Positions 11,160-22,126 of a DNA stretch of 64,000 nucleotides are shown piece after piece. Each line of letters starts with the position of its first letter. The first letter of the stretch is position 1. A program made the position numbers and the translations under genes. Origin of the DNA: Drechslerella dactyloides (lineage: Eukaryota > Ascomycota > Orbiliomycetes > Orbiliales > Orbiliaceae); the NCBI GenBank assembly GCA_020064725.1, contig JAGTWJ010000019.1:1426001-1490000 (forward strand), given 5' to 3'. The notes under the pieces are model-generated. The model made no database searches, was not told the DNA's origin, and saw nothing but the letters and a program-made list of their open reading frames with translations.

Positions 11160-13335
11160 TCATGCTGAGATGAGCTCGTATGTCTTCTCGGCTCCCTTAT
11201 TCCCGTCAGCCCTGGCCTTCTCGATACCATCTCGTCCCTTCTTCGTCGTGAGTATCTTCCTTATCTTAGTCTTCTCGCTCTCGGGGACTCTTTCGCTCTC
11301 TAACAATGTAGCAATGAGCCAGGAGTTCCAGCTTGTGGCCCATGATAGCAGGTCCGGCTGAATCTTCGGCAGCAGGTATTTATGGAACGCGATTGGTGGG
11401 TCAGATACTGTCAGACAAGCCTGTTAGTACGCTGGACGCCTCTTGACGTATAGAAACAACCTACATTGCATAGTTTTCGTCTTGTTGTTGAAGAAGCCTT
11501 CCTGCACCAGTGTCTTCAGCAGCCGTCCGAGGTCTTTGTTTTCTCTGGCTTCGGAGCCCTCGGCCAGCGCTGCAATCTTTTCTGCTGCTTCAGACTTATC
11601 GCCATCGGCAGATATTAGAACCTCGGAGATGAACTGGCATCCGGTGTGGCTGGTTGCCAGCTCCTCTGCATGGCTAACGACAGTCTTGAGGAGAGTTGGG
11701 CTCAGCGCCTTCCTCAGCTCTTGCTGTCTGGCCTTTGGATCCTTTTTACTACAAATTGTACGTGTCGCGTTAGTAATTCATGGAGTAGCCCTCGTTGATG
11801 AATATGAGTGCTGAATACGAACCTCGTCTGTGCCCGAATCTTGTCAAGATCCTCCAGCAGCTCAATCTTCTGCGGGTGCATCAACCTAGTCTCTCTCCCA
11901 GCCAGCGGATACAGCAGCGGAATCCTCGCAACTGCATGCGTCGGTGCACTTCCGTCATCCAGCTTGGCCTGGATCTCCGGAAACACCGTCTTCGAAACCA
12001 ACACCGTATCATCGACGACGTCGAACACCGCTACAAGCACCATACACCCGTGCTCATCAGCATACAGGTCCTGTATGCTTGGCTTCAAGTTCTTCAGCAT
12101 CTGCTTCCGGTCTTTCGCGGTACCCCATGCAAAGCAGCGCATGATGACCTGCGCTCCGTCTTTGGAGAACGCGATTGTGCCCAGATTCTCCTTCACCAGT
12201 TCGATAAGCTCTGCTGCCTCGCTGGTATCCGCCTTGACATTGAGAATGTACTCGAGCATAGCCTTATGCAGAATTGTCAAGAATGTCATATTCTTCTCGA
12301 CCATCTGGTTGATGAGCTCGAACAAGCTCTTCATTATCAGCGGCCGTTTCTCTGGGTTCTTGTCTGCCAGCGTCTTCAGCGAAGAATCCCTCGATTCGTC
12401 CTATAAAGTCAAACATATTAGCTTTTTTTAAATTATACACCATCTCGCTATATATGTTATCTGCCAATCTGCTTACCTTGAATATTGCGTATTCCACTCC
12501 GTAAAACTCGCTGATAATTGCCGCCTTTTGCTTCGGTGTCGCATACTCCCGGTACGCATCGTCGATGACGTAACAAGCCTCGCGGTGCTTCGCCATTCGC
12601 CTGACGTTCCCATAAAACTCTCCGATGATCATCTCCCTCGTCGCCGTATTCCCATAGTGCATCAACTTGACAACCAGGTACTTTCCGTACGCGCTCTCCG
12701 CCAACTGCACGTACTCCCCCTTCAGCTCGCGGGCAATCTGCTGTCGACGCTCTGCACTGCCGTATTTGACAGCCGTCTGAATGACACGGGAGGCGTCGTG
12801 CTTGAAGACGAGTTCCTTGACGCGGCCGGTGACGATGGTGAAGAGCTCGTCGGTGAGCTTTTTGCGTTCATCGAGCGGGACGTGGGATTTGCGACGTAGA
12901 CGTTCCCAGATCTTTTTGCTGCGCTGGATGATGTCGGCGTTTGGTTTGGCTTGTTTGCGTTCCGTTGCGAGCTTGCGCTGGACAGCGTGCGATTCTCGAG
13001 ATTTGTTTGCTGTGTAACCCGTTAGCTTTCGACTGAGGGCATCGTGGGATATGGGTTATCGTACAATTGGCAGTTGAGCCGCCGTTGTTGGCAGCCTTGC
13101 CAGTCCCTTTCCCCGGAGCAGCAGCGGACGATGCGTCTACATCGTCGGCCTCAGCTTCGTCGCCGAAATCGCCGCCATCGTATTCGTCGTCGTCGCTGTC
13201 CTCGACTAGGTCTTTCCGTTTGGGCTTCTTCGACTTATCGCTGGATATGCCTTTCGCGGAGTCCTTTGACAGTTTGATCTTTTTGGATTCATTTCCGGGT
13301 AGTTTTACGTCGTGCTTCCGCTTGGAGAGCGCCAT
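11160..13335 (-). CDS. PUF6: Pumilio-family protein PUF6
   Basis: Five exons (13335-13065, 13009-12477, 12400-11823, 11748-11465, 11407-11160) give 637 residues. The first 90 residues are Lys-rich and acidic (EDSDDDEYDGGDFGDEAEADD), which suits a nucleolar protein. Residues from about 130 carry pumilio repeats, for example HDASRVIQTAVKYGS, ESAYGKYLVVKLMHYGN and HREACYVIDDAY. The C-terminal third (THTGCQFISEVLISADGDKSEA onward) matches the CPL region of Puf6/PUM3 proteins. In yeast, Puf6 is an RNA-binding factor in 60S ribosome assembly and also represses ASH1 mRNA translation. The length is close to that of the yeast protein (about 656). All introns are GT-AG. The assignment to PUF6 rather than a classical Puf1-5 rests on the CPL tail and the basic/acidic N-terminus. 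Confidence 0.9.
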
Positions 13336-13833
13336 TGTCGAGGTTGGTCTGGTCGGAAAGAGGTTGATCGATTGGTAGGTGTCGTGGTTTTGCTTCGCTT
13401 GACACTGCGACTGGAAACTTTTCTATCGTTCCGGCAAATTCAGCGACGGCCTGTGATTGGCTGGTTGCAGGCGTGACGACCTCGCAACACACAAATCCAC
13501 ACACGGAGCCATGCACGCTACAAGTTTCTGAGTCGTATATTGGAAATCTCCAGATGCAGGCATGTGAATTAGGAAGTTATTTTACCTAGCAGGCAACAGT
13601 AGAGTGTGCATCGGCTACTTGTATGGAGTGATTTAGACGAAGGCTAATTTAAGCTGGCTGAGGCAGCATTTAAGTTACAGTCGCGAGTGATCGCGAAGGT
13701 CACGTCGACGTCCTCTCGCCATCCGGCTGGCAGGCTTAGATAGACGTACATGCGCAGTTGGATTTGATGCATCTGTATCTTCGACGGCCGATTCCGATTA
13801 GTTGTCATTATGGTGTTGCCAGAAATATAGATC
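13336..13833. other. Intergenic upstream of PUF6
   Basis: About 500 bp. It is the PUF6 promoter on the minus strand and the 3' flank of the small gene at 13834-14259. No repeat or recognised element seen. Confidence 0.45.
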
Positions 13834-14259
13834 TTACCGAGTGACTTCTCTTGTCTCGCGAACTAGAAGCTGGACACACGTAGGACTGTACTTCTATATG
13901 TACTTACTGGAGTTACGACTTCTGACGTCTCGAGCGGCATCTTTATGAACTCTCCGAATCTGTTCCTTTAATTCTGCCATTCTTGGTGTCCTCTTCCGGT
14001 TCCCTCTCTCATAAGCTGTCTCGGCCATCAAGCCGAATATCTGTTGCAGAGTCGCGACGCGCAGCAACATTGAATTGAAGCCTGGCTTGGCGCGTGCGGC
14101 GCCAACGAATGGGGCATCCGGGCGGGAGTAGCAGGTCATGATTCCGGGATCTGGGGCGCTGGTCGACGGGCTGGTATCTGGCACCGGAGTGTTCTCTATA
14201 AATTGAACCGCGCCAACCGTGTCTTCTCAAGAATGACCTAGCAGCAATCTGCTTGGCAT
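13834..14259 (-). CDS. Possible small basic protein, 112 residues
   Basis: A three-exon minus-strand model (14259-14238, 14195-13908, 13862-13834) closes in frame from ATG to TAA. The core exon encodes a well-formed alpha-helical, basic sequence (FNSMLLRVATLQQIFGLMAE, then a run of Arg/Lys-rich helix ending HKDAARDVRSRN) that does not look like noise. The second intron is a normal GTAAGT-CTAG intron of 45 bp. The first is only 42 bp with a weak GTCATT donor, so the N-terminus (MPSRLLLENTP) is the least certain part. The gene lies between RAD51 and PUF6, transcribed the same way. No family recognised and no function proposed. Confidence 0.45.
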
Positions 14260-14682
14260 GCTTTCGGCGAATCTATTGCATCACCGAGCGACACGCCACC
14301 ATGGTAGTGGGGTATATCAATGTAGCTATTAACAGTCGTGATGCTTGGTATTTACATTTCATTAATGTGTATGCCCGGATTTCCCCCACCAAACTCCGCA
14401 AGTTCGACCGATGAAAAGGGAATAAGACAGTTTTTTCGTCAACAAAGGATAGTAGTATGACGCTCACGTAAAAAGAATCACAAAGTGGAAACGTCGGCAT
14501 ACGTGTGAGCGCAACAATAATTTTAATGCAATGCAGACCGACGAATATCAAACGTAGCCAAATTAAGCGATAGTCGAATAATGAGCGGGGTGATTATACG
14601 CATCAGCCGCATCCCGCATGTCGGTAGAAAAGAGGGTGGATAGGTATATCGTCCAAGGTAATAAAGGAGCTCAGGACTGTTG
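14260..14682. other. Intergenic between RAD51 stop and small gene
   Basis: About 420 bp. It should contain the RAD51 3' UTR on the minus strand and the promoter of the small gene. Nothing else seen. Confidence 0.45.
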
Positions 14683-15979
14683 CTATTCTCGCTCCTGGAG
14701 GTCCTTCGGGCTCGGGTCGCCGATTCCGTCCTCTGCACGCCATTAGCTTACCACGACTCTTCCACAAGCACTGAGATGGAGGATGTATAAACATACCGTT
14801 GATCGCAAATAGACACTCCGATTCCGGTAAGCAAGGCGAATCGTAGATCTTGCAGATACGCGTCTCCCCGCGCCCCTTCTTCAAATACAACCTATCCAAA
14901 CACCACCAACAATTAGCAAAGAGTCACGACCGTAACAGACACATCACACCCACCGAGTAGTCGACGCGTGCGCGATAATGTTCCCGCCGATCGGCTTCTT
15001 CGGATCCGGATTGAAGACAGCACCGTCAACCTGCGCGACAACCTGATTCGTGATCACAACAGCAACCCCAAACTCGTCAGCGAGCCGCTGCAACTGCCTC
15101 ATAAACTTGGCCAGATGCATCTGCCGCGCCGACAGATCCCCTCTACCCGAGAAATCCGTCCGGTACAGACTCGTCGCGCTGTCCACTATGAGCAGCGAGA
15201 AGCGCGTTTCCGTCATCATCTGCGCTGCCAAATTGAGCAGCTGCAGCTGATGGTCGGAATTGTACGCACGCGCGTAGGCGACGTTGTCGAGGACTTCTTC
15301 GCCGTTGAGACCGTAGCGCTGCGCGACGGCCAGCAGTCGCACGGGGCGGAAGGTGCCCTCGGTGTCGATGTACAGGCATTTCCCTTCGCCGCCGCCCATG
15401 TCCAGCGGCAGCTGGCAGGTGACGGCGAGGGTGTGGCAGAGCTGACTTTTACCCGTGCGGAACTCGCCGAAGACTTCCGTGATCGAACCGGTTTCAACAC
15501 CGCCAGCGAGCAGGGTGTCGAGCTGCTTGGAGCCCGTGGTGATGGAGATGAGACGGCTGCGCTGCTCGTGGATGTCGGTTGCCGTCGTGAAGCCCATCGG
15601 GACGAGCTTCGCCGCTGCATTCACATTATTCAGTCAGCACACACGTGTCTCGACAATCGTCAATGGAGGGTGGGTAAGTCCTCACCTTCCGAGATGATCT
15701 TGTCCGCTTTGGCCTCCGAGATGCCCTTGATCGTCAGCAGCTGACGCTTCGATCTACGACGTTACACACCGTCAGTCCAACAGTCCCTCACCGCTTCTTA
15801 AAATCTCGCAGCTGAACATACGTATACGCAACCGCCTCGACGGTGTTATATCCCGCCTCAACAATCGCCCTGATATCCCTCGCATGGATCCCGTTGCCCT
15901 CAAGTTGTGACAGCGGCGTCGGGGCACCGTACGCTGCCGCGGACGGGTCGTCAAACTGCGTGGGATCTTCCTCTGCCAT
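14683..15979 (-). CDS. RAD51: DNA repair recombinase RAD51
   Basis: Five exons (15979-15822, 15753-15686, 15614-14954, 14891-14797, 14732-14683) give 343 residues, close to the usual fungal length of about 350 (uvsC in Aspergillus naming). The helix-hairpin-helix N-terminal domain is present (TIKGISEAKADKIISEA near 60-76). Walker A is GEFRTGKSQ at 125-133 and Walker B is LLIVDS at 216-221. The ssDNA-binding L2 region runs into DPKKPIGGN and HASTTR. Rad51 forms the filament on single-stranded DNA that pairs with homologous duplex during break repair. The chosen start lies in a good context (ACAATGG). The frame stays open for 67 further codons upstream to another ATG (see findings). The next gene upstream on the same strand is DNA2. 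Confidence 0.95.
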
Positions 15980-16770
15980 TGTCGACGACGGTACAGTTGA
16001 CGGCGGCACCTCTGTTCTGAACGAGATTCTCTCAGTCGTGGCCGATGACAGGTGGCGGTGGGCTGGAGATGTAGCTGCAGCTGCGGTCGTCGGGTTCGTC
16101 GAGCGGGTAGCTTGTGCTTGGATGGTGTTGCGGAGCTGCGGGTTCAGTGGCGGCACGTCAATGTAAAAGTCATTGGGCATAGTCCGCTGCTTATATGATG
16201 CCTACGCCGGAGTGCAGCCGTTCATTGCAGGGTTCAATGGGCATATAATCGTAGACTCAGAGGAGAGAAGAGAAAAGGGACAGTAGAGCTGATGACAAAT
16301 GCTTTGGCCTGGCGCAGGAAGGCTTAATGTCGTTCGAGGCAGCTGCAGGCAGCTGCAGGCAAACGAGATGACTCGACGCCCCTCGCCAACGCGTCTCGGC
16401 CTTGTTTACGAGTCTCGCGTTCTCACATGACATTGAGAAACAGCGTAGCCAATTTGACTGCCTGCACGATCTCGAGAACGCGAACGGAGATGATGAGTTT
16501 GCTCATTCATGCATATGCAAGTATGTACAGTCAATGAAGCGTCAGTCAATGCTATCTTCTATGGACAATACGTCCCGCAAAAGACGGCCATATAGAAGTC
16601 AAGTCCTCGACGCCACAACGTATGCGCAGTATAATACAAAACATCAAACTGCAAAATGCAAACGCTAACACTCGTCATTATCGTACAAAAGCAAGCCAAT
16701 TCAAGTCTACGAAGCGCTGCCGCAAAAGCAAAACAATAGTAATACAAACGATCAAAAAACCCATGCACCC
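15980..16770. other. RAD51 upstream region and DNA2 3' flank
   Basis: About 790 bp between two minus-strand repair genes. It includes an open frame continuous with RAD51 up to 16180, two direct copies of AGCTGCAGGC at 16341-16360, and an ACGCGT box at 16389-16394. No separate gene is supported. Confidence 0.5.
16389..16394. promoter_or_regulatory. ACGCGT (MCB-type) box upstream of RAD51
   Basis: ACGCGT lies 410 bp upstream of the chosen RAD51 start. In yeasts this hexamer is bound by the MBF (Swi6/Mbp1) complex and drives G1/S expression of replication and repair genes. A hexamer occurs often by chance in 64 kb, so this is only suggestive. Confidence 0.3.
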
Positions 16771-19700
16771 TCACCCATTAAGCTCATTAACGATATCCCG
16801 AAGCACCGGCCGCGACGCAAGCACGCTCTTCTGCGTCACCGTCCCGGTCTTCGGCCCCGCCGCCGCATCCTTCGGCTTCTTCCCCAGCATGTCCAATATC
16901 GACTTCTGCACCGTCACCGGCCGCTTATTCTCAGCATCCACCGAGCGGTTCCGTTGCGACGCCGCCATCGCCGCCGAGGCGGTCCCCTGCGTCGACTGAG
17001 TAATCTGCATCGGTATGCTATGCATCGTATGCGCATTCGCAGGCAAATCGTAAACCCACTTCCGCTCCTCCATCATGTCGACAAATTTGCCCAGCAGGTC
17101 GTTCGTCTTGAGCGTGCTCTTCGACCCGAGTATCAGGAGCTTCGTCTTCGCTCTCGTGAACGCAACGTTGATCCGGCGCCAGTCCTTGAGCAGCTCGCCG
17201 ACGTTCTCCTTGTCATTCGACCGCACGAGCGAGATGATGATGCAGTCCTTGTCGCGACCCTGGAACTTGTCCGCCGTGTGCATTTCCACAGACGGGTGGC
17301 TGTGGAGTAGATGTTGGATCGCTTTGATCTGTGAGCGATACACGGAGACGACGCCAATCTCCGTCGCGTCGACGCCGCAGTGCAGGAATCCTTCCACAAG
17401 CTTGTAAACCGAGTCGTCAGTAAAACTAGCCCTCATATGATCGTATGTAAATGACGGCTCGAGCGAAACTCACCTGGCGGGTCAACTCTGCCTCGGTAGG
17501 ATTGTATATCCGATCCCCCTTTCGCTCCTCCGGCGCGACCACCAGATCCGTATTCAAAAACCTCGCCTTGACGTCCTCCTGCAGCATGTCTCGAATCCAA
17601 CAAGGAACCTCCACGGTGGCCCCGCACAGCTTGCCGCCCTGAGGTGTCGCGGAAGCTCTATGAAGGTTGCTCAGCGCGCCGATATCAGGAATCCGCAAGC
17701 TGCTCTGCGCCACCTTCTCCGTCCCGCACTTCAACCGGCCCTCGTAGATTAGATAATTCGACAACGCCATGATCTCCTCGCACATACGGTACTGGTGCTC
17801 CAGGTTCACAACAGACTCCGGATGCGAATCCGACAACAGCTTGAACAAGCTCACATCCAGTCCTCCGGCCTTAGCTTCCTGGCTGCGCACCAGCGGCGGC
17901 AGCTGGAAATGGTCGCCAACGAGCACAAACTTCTTCGCCATCCGAATCGGCCCAACGCACACGGGCAGCGTGATCTGTGACGCCTCGTCCACGATGCAGT
18001 AGTCGAACAGCCGCTCCGTAAACACAATATGATTGATGGAGAGGCATGTCGTCGCGACGACCTGCGGACTGTGGAGCGCGTCTTGGATCTCCTCGAAGCT
18101 CTTCTTCGGCGCGTTGGCTAGGACCGCGAAGTTTTGCACCTCAGGATGGATTTTGGACGCCACGCCCAGTCTGAGGATCTTGATCGGGTCGTCTTTGATC
18201 TTTAGCAGAATGTTGTCAACGGCGGTGTGGGTGTAGGATGTCAGCAGCACGCTCTTGCCCTGGTGTACCAGAGCGCGGATTATATGGGCGATCGTTGTCG
18301 TCTTGCCGGTTCCGGGCATTCCAAGGACCAAGGCATAATCCTGCGCACTCATGACCTTTTCAATCGCATTCTTCTGGTCGACGTTGATTTTGCCCTGGCT
18401 AGCAGATGGCAGCGGGTATGCTGTGGAGCTAACCTTGTAGACCGGAGGCGCCAGTTCCACAATCAGTTCCCGCAGTCGAGGGTTACCATCGGCCTTAACC
18501 AGCTCTACAAGATTGTTGCGAATAAGAGCCATCCCGTTGCTGAACTCGTCCTTGTCCATCCGGTAGGGTAACTCAGCTTCTTGAGACGACGCAGGGGGCA
18601 GCGGCTTCGTCGAACCGTCCTCTAGAAGCTCCATGATCGCCGAAAAAGTCTGATTCTTCTTCTCGTGGAATCCTTCCTGTCGAACTCGCGAATTGTGCAA
18701 TCTGCGGTCGACGGCGACAAGAATCCACTTGGACGACACCTTGACGACATACCCCTTCGCGAGCGCGAAATGCCCATCTTCATCCGAAATGACAATCGGC
18801 TCGCCCACGTTAATCTGTGACTCCAGAAACGAGAATGACGGTGACGGCGTCTTCTTCACAAACCGGTAGTGGAATCGGTTGATCTTGGAAACTTGGTCGT
18901 TAGAGGTAGGAGCGGACTCCGGTATCATGCTAAGGTTGCTAAAGCATCGGCCAGCTGCCTCTCGCTCATCGCTCGTCATGACCCACAGTTCCTTTCGAAA
19001 CTTCTCCATGTCTTTTTCTTCCTTCGAGAGGAGCGCCTCCCATTTTGTGAAAAATTCAGAATGCGTCTCGTTCAAGTGGGCGGTCTCTTTCGCAAAGATA
19101 TCTCCGACACCGCTAGTCTCAGCAGTGCCATTCTCGATTGTCTACACCACTATCGTTAGAAACTGTGACTTTTGAGAAGATTGATATGCTGGACCTACCT
19201 TGTGGAATACGAAGCATGACGTCTTCGCATAGCACTTCCCGCAAGTCCGCTTGTCTCCCAGCATCGGCGGCAAATCAATATTGCTGTATATATACCGCGC
19301 GAGCTTATTTCTCCCGATCATGAGATCCCGTAACTCGTCCACAAGGCTGGGCACTCTAATCGTCTCGGATGTCTCCATGTAATACAAGACACCGCACAGA
19401 GACTCGATATCTGCAGCAATCACGCGTTAGTAAACTCTTGAGATGAGCATGGGAGACAAGTTTCTACCTACCATAGCGATCCGACATCAGGAGGGTGTAT
19501 AGCATGGTCTGCGCTCGATGCGACATGACCTTCGTGTTCCTCCCAGTCTTCAGCTCAAGCGGAACGGTCAAGGTGCTCCGGTCTTTCGCATCCCGCACAT
19601 CGACCTCAACCGACACATCAATGTTGCCTTTAAGTCCGTACTTCGGCGACCATATATGCTCTTCAATATCTAAGACTTTGCGAATCGCGATATTCGCATC

Positions 19701-22126
19701 CGGCGCACGATGGCCCGTGGCAACAGCACCGTCCTTCGGCTTCGCTGAAACGAACATCTTTGCCCAATCCTGCAGTGAGGGCAGCTTTGTCCGCAGGTGG
19801 TCCATCGCCATGCTCGGCGTCACCCGAACAGCGTACAGGTTCTGCAGTTGCGCCGAGAGAATCCGGTTTATCTCCTTCTCCAAGAATGCTGATGAAAAGT
19901 CGTTCGCGCTGAGCGCCGCCTGGAACAATTCGTGTAGGATGTTCCCATACACGCTCCACTGAGACGCGTCCGAAATCGCCTTCACCCGCTCCTTCAACGT
20001 CGCCAACCGGATGCAGTCGAATGAATCCGCAACCGCCGTCGCCGAAAGGAGGATATCAGGATGGAGGATAAGCATGTTCCGCGTATTATCGATAATGCAG
20101 GTCCCGCTGGCGTCAAAGCCGCCTATGACGTTGACGACATCGCCCTCCCGCACATCGCATTCCATCCACGCCAGCCGCAGCAGCACCCGTCGTTCCGTCC
20201 GTGTCTTTTCGTCCTCTACGCGGAGCGATTTCTCGTGCCGGGGAGTACCGCTGCTGGAAGTATACTCGTCTTCAAATACGTCTAGTACCACGAATCTCTG
20301 GATTGCCCGCGATCTTGCGTCTTTCTTTCTCAACTTAGTACTGGTTTTCAAAGGCTAAACTAGAACAATGTGAACTTACTACGACGTGTTCAGGGTCAAA
20401 ATCGCTCCCGTAGTCGTCGGAGGGGCTCCGCGTTACAGGTGACTTGTTCCTTTTCAACGATGATTTGAGCGCGGGTGGTTTAACAGGTGTCTTGAAAATC
20501 CTCTTATCTTGCGCCTTCGCGCTACCGCCACCTACAGCTTTCGCGATATCCGCCTCCCAGTTGTCGTCGTCGTCGTCGAGATCATCCAACCCGTAGTCCA
20601 TTTCCTCATCGCCATCCTTTGCAATTACGGCTCCGCCACTGCGAGACTCTACCTGCGTGGCAGGCGTCGACTTGCTGGGACAGCATGTGCTGTCTCCCAG
20701 CTCCAACATATCCTCATCGTCGTCATCATCGAGACCGTAATCATCGGATTTTGGATGAGCTGCGGCGGCACTCGGTTGAGCAGCTTTGCCGCCTGTATGC
20801 CTCACCTCGCTTGGAGGTCTGGTAGAGTTCGACCGTCTGGATCTATCTTCCCAAGGCCCTGCCTCCATAACCGGAGGCGACATTTGGCCTTGGATTGAGG
20901 AAGAAGGGTCATCAAATCGGCCAGAAAAAGTGCCAAAGGAAGAATTGATGGCAGCCGGAGCAGTCTCCGATTTCTGAAGGACAGCGACCTTCGTACTATT
21001 CTCCTGGAGCTTAGCCAGCAGACTGGAGACCTTCTCGTTGGTAATATTACGACCGGATAAGCTGCTGGATCTCGCAGGTCTCAGAGCGCTCTCTGCGAAC
21101 TTTTCTTCCAAGCGGCCGGCTTCTTTGGGCTTACGGTCTAGGAGTTTGAGCCGCTTCGTAGGGGCACTGAAGGATCTTCGGAAGGCTGACGGCGAGTCGG
21201 CGACATCAGTCGGCCCACGCGGCGAGCTCCCTTCGAAGCGTTCTTCAGCTTGTACGAAGGGAACCCTCGCGCTTGGCTGTTCCTGAAGTCTTTTCGTCCA
21301 GGCATCTTCGAACGGATTTGTGAGAGGAGTTTTCAGAGCGGATGATGAGATATCAAATGCAGTCTGCTTCGAGGATCGCTTGCTGGCTCGGGGCGTGCCC
21401 ATGGGCGAAGAACTCCTGGCCCGCTTCAGTCGTCGCGCGTTTTTCGGAGAGTCTGCCCAGGAGACTCTCTCTTCCGGCGAGGTTTCCTCTTTAGACACTT
21501 TGACGGATGGTGTTACATTCGTCTGGCTGAGCAAGTCGTTCAGGGCGAATCGGTGCTGCGGGGTAGACGGTATATCCTTGGATCCTAGGGAGGCAGCGTT
21601 CTGTTGTTTTAGACCGGAATCAAGTGGTGAAGGCTTCTTTGCTGGCGGTTTCTCGATCTTCGTAGTGGATTGGTTTTCGCGAACGGACGGGTTACGGCTG
21701 GGCTGCTTGTTTTCCTTGTGTATTGCAGGTGGTGGTGAAGAATCCATTGGCGCGGGGATCGGAGATTTGGGTCGTTGCCCTCGATATGCCCCTGGCTCGG
21801 GGCCTCTGGAATTCGAGGCATTTGGCAACGGCTTATCTCGGCGAGGGGCAGCATTGCCATGAGCGAAGGATGCCAGCTTGTCTTTCGTCTTCATGGAGAC
21901 CGGCTCCGAATTGACTTTCTTGAGAGGCTGGCCAGCCAGGGCCTTTGGGATCATGGAGGTGCTGCCATTGGTATTGTTCCGCCTGAAGCCCAGCCGGTTT
22001 TCAGGGCGGTTCTACGCATTCATAGGTACGTTAGCGGGACTTTGAAATTAAATTGAGATTGAGATGAAGATTAAGAGATATTTGGATTACAGTATGGTCT
22101 GGGAAGTTGGTAGTTCGCTTCGACAT
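16771..22126 (-). CDS. DNA2: DNA replication nuclease/helicase DNA2
   Basis: Six exons (22126-22091, 22011-20380, 20333-19472, 19410-19199, 19141-17474, 17400-16771) give 1679 residues. The first 550 are disordered and Ser/Pro-rich with acidic patches (DDDDDEDMLELGD). The RecB-like nuclease has GNILHELFQ (about 686-694), D795 in GNID, and E816/K818 in LELKTGR. Iron-sulphur ligands fit C663 plus C900, C903 and C909 (C-x2-C-x5-C). The superfamily-1 helicase has Walker A GMPGTGKT (about 1188-1195), CIVDEASQ, and motifs V/VI as TADKFQGRDKDCIIIS and RRINVAFTRAK. Dna2 cuts long Okazaki flaps and resects broken ends, feeding Rad51. The last intron needs the acceptor at 17401-17402; nearer AGs break the frame. 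A 12-codon first exon supplies the start. Confidence 0.93.

Noticed and set aside
15788..16180. Separate gene overlapping the RAD51 first exon
   Set aside because: It is the same frame as RAD51 extended upstream. I report it as a possible longer start, not as another gene.
17426..17473. Read-through of DNA2 exon 5 or use of nearer acceptors
   Set aside because: They add a stop or change frame. The acceptor at 17401-17402 restores the conserved helicase sequence LVEGFLHCGVD.
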